Under the pieces are notes generated by a model, which was not told where the DNA came from, did no database searches, and saw only the letters and a list, made by a program, of their open reading frames with translations. Made by a program: the position numbers and the translations under genes. From positions 1 through 20,959 of the forward strand of contig JBOGVZ010000007.1 of the NCBI GenBank assembly GCA_050692985.1: a DNA stretch of 20,959 nt. Direction: 5' to 3'. This stretch comes from JBOGVZ01 sp050692985. Lineage in GTDB: Bacteria; Actinomycetota; UBA4738; CALAEC01. Positions 15,187-20,959 of the stretch are shown in pieces. The stretch's first letter is position 1, and each line of letters opens with the position of its first letter.

Positions 15187-17135
15187 AGGGTCGGGGGGTC
15201 GAGCTCCGACGGGGCGGCTCCGCGGCGCGCCAGGGCGCCGCGGATCACCATCAGGATCTCCTCGCCGACGAGCTCGTCCCGCTCCATCAGCGCGTCGCGG
15301 AGCGCTTCGACCACGTCGCGGTTCTTCTCCAGCAGGGCCGCAGCTCGTTCCTTCTGGGCGGCCAGGATCCGCTCGACCCGGCGCTTGCCGTCGACGTCCC
15401 CGAGGACCTTGCCGACCAGGTTCTTCATCGACACCGGGCCCTCGGCGACGGCCTCGTAGGACACCAGGGAGTCGGCCATCCCCAGCGCTCCCACCATGGC
15501 CGCCGCCACCTCGGTCGCGGCGGAGAGGTCGGAGGCCGGCCCGGTGCCCGACTCGCCGATGAACAGCTCCTCGGCGGCCATCCCCGCCAGCGCGATGGCC
15601 AGCGTGGCCTCGAGCTCCGAGCGGGTCTTGGTGAACCGCTCCTCGAGCTCGGCATGGGCCAGGAGCCCCAGGGACTGGCGGCGCTTGATGATCGACAGCA
15701 CCTCCAGCCGGCGGGTGGTGCCCAGGAAGTACGCGGCGGTGGCGTGGGCGGCCTCGTGGACCGCGATGGCCCGCCGCTCGGCCTCCGTGTACACGACCGG
15801 CTGGCGGAGCCCGAGCTCCTCGCCCAGCTTGGCCTCGTACACGTCGGACAGCCCCATGCGATCCCTGCCGTGGCGCAGCGCCACCAGCAGGGCCTCGTCG
15901 AACAGGTGCTCCACCATCACCGGGGTGTACCCCAGGGTGTCGTGGGCCAGCCGCTCACGGTTCTCGTCCTCGTCGAGCCCCGCCTCGTGGGCCTTGCGGC
16001 CGAGGAAGAAGTCGATGAGGTCCCGCCGGCCCTTCTTCGTGGGGAGGTCGAAGTACAGCCTGCGGTCGAAGCGACCCGGGCGGAGCAGGGCGGTGTCGAG
16101 CGAGTCGGCCCGGTTGGTGGCCGCGATCAGGAGGATGTTGTGGTACTGGGGACGGCGGGTCCGGATGCGGCGGCCCGGCGGCAGGTAGCCGTTCACCCAC
16201 TCGCTGAGACGGTCGCGGATCTTCTGGACCCACGGCGGCTGGTCGAACGACTGCATCTGGATCAGCAGCTCGTTGACCATCCCCCCCGTGGACGGCGACA
16301 TCATGTGTGACACGCCCCACCCTCCCCGCGGGGCCGGCGACGCCGCCATCCCGCCGCCCCGTTCGGCACCGATGGCGTCGATCTCCTCGATGAACCCGAT
16401 GGCACCGCCCTCACGCCGGGCCGCCTTCCGCAGGGCCTTGAAGAACGACCGGATCCGGGCCCCGGTCATCCCGAACCACATCGACTGGAACGCCGGGGCC
16501 GACACGAACATGAACGGGACCCCGGCCTGCTTGGCCATGGCCTTGGCCAGGTAGGTCTTCCCGGTGCCGGGCGGCCCCTCGAACAGGATCCCCCGGCGGG
16601 GGTTGCCCCCCAGGCGATCGCGGAACGTGGAGTACCCCAGGAACACGTTCAGGCTCCGCACCACCTCGTCCACCTGCGGATCGAGCCCCTTCACATCCTC
16701 GAGCCCCACGTCGATGTGCTCGGGGCGGATGAGGAGGTGCGGGGACCGGCCGCTGCCCAGCGGCAGCAGCAGCACGACCGCCAGCAGCAGGATGAGCACC
16801 ATGAACGGCAGCCAGATGACCCACCCCTCCGGGAGGCTGGGCAGGCCGACCGGGTCGCCGATGGCCACCCGGTACCACAGGTAGCCGTCGACGACCGCCA
16901 GGATCGTCGCCAGCCGGAGGAGCCGGCGGCGACGGGACCGCTCGCGGATGCGGGCCACGTCGGCCTTGCCGGCCTTGATGAGCTTGGACTGGCCGAGGAT
17001 CGCGGCGACCGGGTTGGCGGGTTCGACGGTCGCGGCGCCCGTCCCCTCCGCCGGGCTTCCCGCGCGCTTCGGCTGGCGTGCGACCCGTGCGCCGCTCGCC
17101 GCTTCCCTGTGCGGGCCTTCCTCCTCTTGCCGCAT
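15183..17135 (-). CDS. FtsH-like membrane AAA+ zinc metalloprotease (M41), divergent
   Basis: 650 residues. A basic cytoplasmic N-terminus is followed by two helices (about 72-92 and 105-126) separated by only about 12-15 residues, far shorter than the outer domain of typical FtsH. The AAA module has Walker A GPPGTGKT (187-194), Walker B as GFIEEID (247-253, Glu replacing the first Asp), and the second region of homology AATNRADSLDTALLRPGRFD (338-357). Extra residues occur between Walker B and this region: a Gly/Ser/Met-rich piece (about 259-284) and a basic piece (about 300-330). The peptidase has HEAAH (460-464), where FtsH usually has HEAGH, and a third zinc ligand candidate D536. It probably degrades membrane or regulatory proteins. 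ATG 17135 has GGGGAG 6 nt upstream. It is likely a second, specialised FtsH paralogue. Confidence 0.92.
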   Translation of the reverse strand: MRQEEEGPHREAASGARVARQPKRAGSPAEGTGAATVEPANPVAAILGQSKLIKAGKADVARIRERSRRRRLLRLATILAVVDGYLWYRVAIGDPVGLPSLPEGWVIWLPFMVLILLLAVVLLLPLGSGRSPHLLIRPEHIDVGLEDVKGLDPQVDEVVRSLNVFLGYSTFRDRLGGNPRRGILFEGPPGTGKTYLAKAMAKQAGVPFMFVSAPAFQSMWFGMTGARIRSFFKALRKAARREGGAIGFIEEIDAIGAERGGGMAASPAPRGGWGVSHMMSPSTGGMVNELLIQMQSFDQPPWVQKIRDRLSEWVNGYLPPGRRIRTRRPQYHNILLIAATNRADSLDTALLRPGRFDRRLYFDLPTKKGRRDLIDFFLGRKAHEAGLDEDENRERLAHDTLGYTPVMVEHLFDEALLVALRHGRDRMGLSDVYEAKLGEELGLRQPVVYTEAERRAIAVHEAAHATAAYFLGTTRRLEVLSIIKRRQSLGLLAHAELEERFTKTRSELEATLAIALAGMAAEELFIGESGTGPASDLSAATEVAAAMVGALGMADSLVSYEAVAEGPVSMKNLVGKVLGDVDGKRRVERILAAQKERAAALLEKNRDVVEALRDALMERDELVGEEILMVIRGALARRGAAPSELDPPTL

Positions 17136-17296
17136 GACCGCTCCCCGAGAAAAGCTAGGGCCCGAGCACCGTTCGGGCGCCGGGCGCATGGCCTACATAT
17201 TCGACACCCTTTCGCGGCTTCCTGCCACGTCGATCCTTCCCATTTGCCCGACGCCCTCCCTGCCGGGGCCGGGTCGCGTTCGGCCGTGCGGCTCCG

Positions 17297-17302
17297 TACG
17301 AT
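17297..17302 (+). promoter_or_regulatory. Candidate -10 element for methylmalonyl-CoA epimerase
   Basis: TACGAT ends 6 nt before GTG 17309, the same spacing as TATCCT before the double-hotdog gene. No Shine-Dalgarno is present and no good -35 is seen, consistent with a leaderless mRNA. Confidence 0.45.
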
Positions 17303-17308
17303 CGGACC

Positions 17309-17731
17309 GTGCTCGACGACGTTGACCACATCGGCATCGCCGTGGCCGACCTAGAGGCGGAGGTGGAGCGCTACCGGCAGGCCTTCGGGGTCGAGCCCGT
17401 GCACCGCGAGATCGTGGAGGGGCAGGGGGTGGAGGAGGTCATGTTCCGGGTCGGCACCTCCTACATCCAGCTGCTGCGGGCCCTCGGCCCCGACACGCCC
17501 GTGGGGAAGTTCCTGGCCAGGCGGGGCGCGGGGGTCCACCACGTGGGGTACCGGGTGGGCGACATCGGACAGACCCTGGCCAGGCTCAAGGAGCTGGGCA
17601 CGCCGCTGGTCGACGAGGAGCCCCGGCCCGGCTCCCGCGGCACGACCGTGGCCTTCGTCCACCCCAAGGGCTTCGGCGGCGTCCTCGTCGAGCTCGTCCA
17701 GGAGCCGGCGGGCGCCGAGCGGCCCGGCTAG
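17309..17731 (+). CDS. mce: Methylmalonyl-CoA/ethylmalonyl-CoA epimerase
   Basis: 140 residues, the usual size of this vicinal-oxygen-chelate enzyme built from two beta-alpha-beta modules. It interconverts the 2R and 2S forms of methylmalonyl-CoA, and homologues in ethylmalonyl-CoA-pathway bacteria also act on ethylmalonyl-CoA. The metal ligands expected for the family are present: H7 in DHIGIAV, Q54 in YIQLL, H78 in GVHHVGYRV and E128 in GVLVELVQ. GTG 17309 follows a TACGAT -10 by 6 nt. The gene is convergent with crotonyl-CoA carboxylase/reductase and shares CTAG (17728-17731) with its stop. The neighbour's product, (2S)-ethylmalonyl-CoA, is the very compound that needs epimerisation before the mutase step, so the pairing supports an ethylmalonyl-CoA role. 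Confidence 0.93.
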   Translation: MLDDVDHIGIAVADLEAEVERYRQAFGVEPVHREIVEGQGVEEVMFRVGTSYIQLLRALGPDTPVGKFLARRGAGVHHVGYRVGDIGQTLARLKELGTPLVDEEPRPGSRGTTVAFVHPKGFGGVLVELVQEPAGAERPG

Positions 17732-18981
17732 CCCGTCTCCGGCAGGTCGGTGAGGCCCTCCCGGGGGGCGCTCACCAGGGCGGCCATGTTGCCCTCGGGG
17801 TGGGCGTTCTCGTGCATCAGCTGGTGGGCCGTCCCGATGTCGGCGAAGGAGAACGTCCTCGACAGGGCGGGGTCCACCTTGCCGTCGACCACCAGCTGGT
17901 TGAACGCCGCCGCCTGGTCGTCGTTGGCGAAGTGCGAGCCCTGGAGGCGCTTCTGGCGCATCCACAGGTACCGCAGGTCCGACACGGCGTTGTACCCGGT
18001 GGTCCCGGCGCAGATCACCACCATGCCGCCGGTGTCGGCCATGAAGATCGACGTGGGGACGGTGTCCTCACCGGGATGCTCGAACACGATGCGGGGCGAA
18101 CGCTGCTCGCCCAGCGCCTCCCAGAAGGCCTTGCCGAACGCCTTGGCCCCCTCCAGCCACTTCCCGTAGGACTCGCCGTCCGTCCAGTGCGGCGGCATGC
18201 CCCAGTGGTCGAAGTCCTTGCGGTTGATGACCCCCACCGCGCCGAGCTTCCTGCAGAACTCGGCCTTGTCCTCCGAGGACACCACCGCCACGGCCTTGCC
18301 GCCGAGCTCCCGGACGATCTGGATGGCCATCGAGCCGAGGCCGCCGGCCCCGCCCCACACCAGCACCGCGTCGCCCTCGCCGACGTCGTGCGGAGGCCAC
18401 CCCAGCAGCATCCGGTAGGCGGTGGCCCCCACCAGCGTGGGGGCCGCTGCCGTCTCCCACGTCAGTTGCGGCGCCTTCGGGAGGCACTGGTGGGCCTGGA
18501 CCTTGGTGAACTGGGCGAACGACCCCCAGTTCGACTCGTACCCCCAGATGCGGAACGACGGGTCGAACATCGGGTCGCCCCCGGACGTCACCACCGAGCC
18601 GTCGGGATCCCACTGGCCGCAGTGGATCACCACGTGGTCGCCGACCTTGACGTTCGTGACGGCATCGCCGACCGCGAAGACGACCCCGGATGCATCGGAC
18701 CCGCCGATGTGGAACTCGGTGGGCTCGCCGAACTTCCCGTGGTACCTGCACACGTCCACGGGGACGCCCCGGGCGGCCCACACGTTGTTGTAGTTGATGC
18801 CGGCGGCCATCACGAAGACCAGGGCGTCGTCCGGCCCGAGCTCCGGCGTCTCCACCTGCTCGACCTGGAACGCCGACTCCGGGTCGCCGAACCGCTCCGG
18901 CCGGATGAGCTGGGCGTACATCCGCTCGGGCACCTCGCCGATGGGGGGGATCTCGCCGATCTCGTAGAGGTCCTTGGCCAC
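17728..18981 (-). CDS. ccr: Crotonyl-CoA carboxylase/reductase
   Basis: 417 residues of the medium-chain dehydrogenase superfamily. It reductively carboxylates crotonyl-CoA with CO2 and NADPH to (2S)-ethylmalonyl-CoA, the defining step of the ethylmalonyl-CoA pathway for acetyl-CoA assimilation. Landmarks are INYNNVWAARG (62-72), HIGGSDASGVVFAVGD, GGDPMFDPSFRIWGYESNWG (134-153), the nucleotide loop WGGAGGLGS (209-217), RKDFDHWG, FEHPGE and KRLQGSHFAN with H350. The Asn in NYN, Glu in GYE (E149) and H350 correspond to CO2-binding residues described for this family. They separate it from plain crotonyl-CoA reductases and quinone reductases. GTG 18981 has GGAGG a few nt upstream. A good promoter lies about 60 nt further upstream. 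The sequence looks closest to the proteobacterial form as I remember it. Confidence 0.95.
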   Translation of the reverse strand: MAKDLYEIGEIPPIGEVPERMYAQLIRPERFGDPESAFQVEQVETPELGPDDALVFVMAAGINYNNVWAARGVPVDVCRYHGKFGEPTEFHIGGSDASGVVFAVGDAVTNVKVGDHVVIHCGQWDPDGSVVTSGGDPMFDPSFRIWGYESNWGSFAQFTKVQAHQCLPKAPQLTWETAAAPTLVGATAYRMLLGWPPHDVGEGDAVLVWGGAGGLGSMAIQIVRELGGKAVAVVSSEDKAEFCRKLGAVGVINRKDFDHWGMPPHWTDGESYGKWLEGAKAFGKAFWEALGEQRSPRIVFEHPGEDTVPTSIFMADTGGMVVICAGTTGYNAVSDLRYLWMRQKRLQGSHFANDDQAAAFNQLVVDGKVDPALSRTFSFADIGTAHQLMHENAHPEGNMAALVSAPREGLTDLPETG

Positions 18982-19043
18982 GTCCGTTTCCTCCGGTGGT
19001 CCGGGCCCGGCGGGAGCCGGGGCGAGCGGGCTTGGGTTACTCA

Positions 19044-19072
19044 AGGGTAGGTTACGGCGGCCCCGGTGGCAA
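19044..19072 (-). promoter_or_regulatory. Promoter of ccr with flanking GGTTAC direct repeats
   Basis: On the minus strand TTGCCA (19072-19067) and TACCCT (19049-19044) are exactly 17 nt apart, a near-consensus promoter. On the plus strand GGTTAC occurs at 19035-19040 and 19050-19055, 15 bp apart, flanking and touching the -10. That position would suit a repressor binding site. The predicted leader to GTG 18981 is about 56 nt. Confidence 0.58.
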
Positions 19073-19112
19073 GCTCGGCAGGCCTCAGAGGTTGACCGGG
19101 GCGCGGCTTTCA

Positions 19113-19211
19113 CGACCGCGGGGAGCCCGGCCGCTACCGCAACGTGAGGGACCAGCGGTTTCTCACGGAATCACGGCCTCACACGTTGCCTCCGCTGGGC
19201 CCCCGCGGTCG
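19113..19211. other. Strongly base-paired noncoding element (candidate structured RNA or palindromic repeat)
   Basis: The outer stem pairs 19113-19123 with 19201-19211 (11 perfect pairs), then after a single bulged A it continues with 19125-19128 against 19197-19200. It can extend by a G-U and two more pairs if transcribed from the plus strand. An inner stem pairs 19139-19149 with 19177-19189, 11 pairs with a 2-nt bulge, and encloses a loop of 27 nt with the direct repeat TCACGG at 19165-19170 and 19173-19178 as two close copies. A competing hairpin pairs 19143-19148 with 19162-19167. It lies 35 nt after the stop of the secreted-protein gene and upstream of the ccr promoter. No U-tract follows on either strand, so it is not a classical terminator. 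No known riboswitch consensus was recognised. Confidence 0.48.
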
Positions 19212-19245
19212 CTGCGCCGCGCTCGGGCTGCCCATTCACCCGCGG

Positions 19246-20508
19246 TCAAAGCAACAGCGGCTCGACCAGGTCGACGTTGCGCACTCCCCACGCGCTCCAG
19301 TCCGGGTGGTCGCCGGCCGCCACGAAGTGGATGTAGTTCCGGCTCGCGTTCTTCAGCCGCTTGGCGGGGATCGTGACCGACCGCGGCTCGCTCCACGTGC
19401 CGTCCACCGTGGGCGCCACCTCGGCGAGCTTCTTCCAGTTGACCCACACCTCGACCTCGCCGAGCTGGACGTCCCAGGCCTCGAACTCGAGCGTCCACGA
19501 GCCCTTCCGCCCGCCGGTCCGGTAGAAGACCTCCTTGGGGTGGGAGGTGTCCTCGCCGGGCACGTTGCCCAGTGCCGAGGCGTTGCCGACCTTCACGGGA
19601 AGGGCCGGGGACTGCCGGGGGTTCACGGGCACCTCCTCCAGGTGCTTCCAGTCGGAGGCCCCGGTCACCGTGTAGGAGTACATGCTGCACCCGATGACCC
19701 CGTGCTCGCGGCAGGCCCGCACGAAGCCCCGGGTCTCCGGGCCGGTCGAACCGTCGCCGATCCCGCCGATCACGTGGATCGGGACGGTGGGCTGGCCGGT
19801 CTTCTTGCGGATGATGCGGATGTTCCGGGCCGTGTAGTCATGCGCGCCGGTGGCCCCGGCGGTGCGCCACGAGTAGTAGGTCATCGGCACGAACACGTCG
19901 TAGCGGTTGGCCAGCTGCTCGTAGGGGAACCCCGGCCAGTAGCCCTTGTTGAGCTGGATGCCGCGCGGGGAGGGGATGATCGCCCCCAGGGTGTAGGAGG
20001 GGCAGGCGTGGTCCCGGATCTTCCTCGACAGGGTGAGCAGTCGCTTGGTCCGCTTGGACGGGGGCTTCACGACGGAGGCCTCGATGTCCAGGGCGAACGA
20101 GTCGAAGCGCTGGCCCTTGGCCGTGCGGAAGTCGATCGCGGCCTTCGACCGGGCCAGGTCACGGTCGAGGTCGTCGAACCCCGGCAGGTACCAGGCCACC
20201 ACCTTGACCCCCCGCTTGTGGGCGGCGTGGATCAGCCGCTCGGTCTTCTTGGGGTACAGGATCGCCGTGGGGCGGCTGTAGTTCGAGGTCTCCAGGTACA
20301 GGGTGCGGACCCCGTGGCCGGCCATGATCCGGGCGGTGCGCTTGGGACGTTTCCACGCGGCGTCCTCGTAGATGTCGACCCACGAGCCCAGACCCCGGTA
20401 CGCGGCCAGGCTGCGGCCCTTGGCCGCCGAGGCGAGGAGCGGTCCGGGGATCGGACCGGGGCCCACCAGCGCGACGAGGACGGCCATCGCCACCGCGGTC
20501 CGCTTCAT
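19246..20508 (-). CDS. Secreted TIM-barrel-like protein with C-terminal beta domain, function unknown
   Basis: 420 residues. A signal peptide starts MKR, has a hydrophobic core and a likely cleavage at ASA before AKG (about residue 28-29). The body (about 37-300) reads like a (beta/alpha)8 barrel: SWVDIYED at the first strand, TLYLETSNYS, KRGVKVVAWYLPG, FALDIEA (with D141 and E143) and VFVPMTYYSW. Acidic and aromatic residues at strand ends resemble glycoside-hydrolase-like barrels, but I cannot name the family. The C-terminal 100 residues (EFEAWDVQLGEVEVWVNWKKL onward) look like a beta-sandwich of the carbohydrate-binding kind. ATG 20508 is preferred over ATG 20529 because MKR directly precedes the hydrophobic core. 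The weak hexamer CACGAT lies 9 nt upstream and no Shine-Dalgarno is seen. An envelope polysaccharide substrate is only a guess. Confidence 0.85.
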   Translation of the reverse strand: MKRTAVAMAVLVALVGPGPIPGPLLASAAKGRSLAAYRGLGSWVDIYEDAAWKRPKRTARIMAGHGVRTLYLETSNYSRPTAILYPKKTERLIHAAHKRGVKVVAWYLPGFDDLDRDLARSKAAIDFRTAKGQRFDSFALDIEASVVKPPSKRTKRLLTLSRKIRDHACPSYTLGAIIPSPRGIQLNKGYWPGFPYEQLANRYDVFVPMTYYSWRTAGATGAHDYTARNIRIIRKKTGQPTVPIHVIGGIGDGSTGPETRGFVRACREHGVIGCSMYSYTVTGASDWKHLEEVPVNPRQSPALPVKVGNASALGNVPGEDTSHPKEVFYRTGGRKGSWTLEFEAWDVQLGEVEVWVNWKKLAEVAPTVDGTWSEPRSVTIPAKRLKNASRNYIHFVAAGDHPDWSAWGVRNVDLVEPLLL

Positions 20509-20577
20509 GGGCCCGGAATCGTGCCACATTCCGCGACCCGTGCCTAGGGCGCCGGCAGGTGCGAGAGTGCCGAGCGG

Positions 20578-20959
20578 TCAGGCCACCGTGCCCAGCGACG
20601 TGCCGCACCGGCGGCAGAACACGAACGTCACCACCCGGGGCTGGCCGCCCTCCTGGCGGGCGGGTACGTCGAGGACCCGGTAGGCCGCGGTTTCCTCGAG
20701 CCCGGCCCCGCACCGGGGACAGAGCGGCGCGTCCGCCGGGTCAGCCGTCGGGCCGGGCCCCGGAACCATCCCCTCCCCGGGCGTGGCCTCCTTCCCGCCG
20801 GTGTAGCCGGACAGGAGCTGGACGACCTGCTTGCGGACCCGGTTCAGGTCTGCCCCCAGCTTCTGGAGCACCTGGGCGGCCACGCCCTCCCCCTCCCGGA
20901 TCAGGCCCAGGAGGATGTGCTCGGTGCCGATGTAGTTGTGGCCCAGCTGGAGGGCCTCG
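20578..20959 (-). CDS. ClpC-type N-domain fused to a zinc ribbon, no AAA module (partial)
   Basis: The gene enters from the right edge; about 127 C-terminal residues are visible. It begins within the second Clp_N repeat of ClpC: EALQLGHNYIGTEHILLGL, then REGEGVAAQVLQKLGADL and VRKQVVQLLSGY, almost the standard ClpC sequence. After GY the protein does not continue into the first ATPase domain. A Gly/Pro linker of about 26 residues leads to CPRCG, a beta-rich segment and CRRCG, a four-cysteine zinc ribbon, and the protein ends at GTSLGTVA. It is therefore a ClpC-derived adaptor-like protein rather than a ClpC chaperone. Binding substrates or adaptors in competition with ClpC is a reasonable guess. 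The 69-bp gap to the next gene holds no clear feature. A truncated clpC pseudogene is unlikely because the ribbon is intact. Confidence 0.84.
   Translation of the reverse strand, partial: EALQLGHNYIGTEHILLGLIREGEGVAAQVLQKLGADLNRVRKQVVQLLSGYTGGKEATPGEGMVPGPGPTADPADAPLCPRCGAGLEETAAYRVLDVPARQEGGQPRVVTFVFCRRCGTSLGTVA

Noticed and set aside
17160..17178. GCCCGA/TCGGGC hairpin between the FtsH-like gene and the epimerase
   Set aside because: A 6-bp GC stem is easily found by chance in such DNA, and no promoter or terminator context supports it.
17800..19050. 416-residue plus-strand frame opposite ccr
   Set aside because: It is a His/Arg/Gly-rich mirror frame; Ccr on the minus strand is unambiguous.
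18982..19245. Cobalamin or other known riboswitch before ccr
   Set aside because: A B12 pathway link made it worth looking, but no B12-box-like segment was seen, and the paired element lies upstream of the predicted promoter, not in the ccr leader.
19202..19247. Direct repeat CCCGCGGTC at 19202-19210 and 19239-19247
   Set aside because: Nine bases built around CCGCGG are too GC-rich and too few to call a repeat unit; the second copy overlaps a stop codon.
1..20959. tRNA, rRNA, CRISPR array, insertion sequence, attachment site or replication origin
   Set aside because: No tRNA-like cloverleaf, spaced repeats, transposase, integrase or DnaA-box cluster was seen on either strand.

Overview
This window looks like a chromosomal segment of a high-GC actinomycete-like bacterium, probably from an uncultivated Actinomycetota lineage. 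The support is very GC-rich coding DNA (hand count 47 G/C of 60 at 2641-2700), many GTG starts, and an LCP cell-wall ligase next to an RmlA-type nucleotidyltransferase. Other support is a DrrAB-type exporter, an FtsH-like protease with a very short outer loop, a ClpC-type N-domain, and many starts that look leaderless. I cannot assign a genus. No rRNA, tRNA, CRISPR array, transposase or phage gene was found.

Layout: 1-2091 (minus) carries an LCP-family protein whose stop overlaps the start of an rmlA-like gene that runs off the left edge. Divergent from it, 2131-4077 encodes an acetyl-CoA-synthetase-like ligase. 4081-5879 (minus) is an ABC-2 exporter pair with an ATGA overlap. 5980-7571 (minus) is a lower-GC stretch (35 G/C of 60 at 7201-7260) with three small orphan genes, one membrane protein and two secreted cysteine-containing proteins. 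7656-8171 (minus) is a hotdog acyl-CoA thioesterase and 8255-9784 (plus) a membrane-anchored phosphoesterase. 9781-12158 (minus) is an acyl-CoA dehydrogenase and thiolase pair. 12286-15186 (plus) holds a CADD-family diiron protein and two successive double-hotdog thioesterase-like genes. 15183-17135 (minus) is an FtsH-like membrane protease. 17309-17731 (plus) is methylmalonyl-CoA epimerase, facing crotonyl-CoA carboxylase/reductase at 17728-18981. The right end has a strongly base-paired noncoding element (about 19113-19211), a secreted TIM-barrel-like protein, and a partial gene joining a ClpC N-domain to a zinc ribbon.

Metabolic theme: acyl-CoA ligase, thiolase, acyl-CoA dehydrogenase, Ccr, epimerase and several hotdog proteins together suggest fatty-acid/acetate turnover feeding the ethylmalonyl-CoA pathway. 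The individual families are visible in the sequence; their joint action is inferred.

Most notable: the CADD-like gene keeps every metal ligand plus the Tyr and Lys tied to self-sacrificing p-aminobenzoate synthesis, all at one constant offset. Three of four convergent gene pairs end on one shared CTAG. At least five starts have a -10-like hexamer 6-9 nt upstream and no Shine-Dalgarno. The 19113-19211 element looks like a structured RNA or a palindromic repeat.
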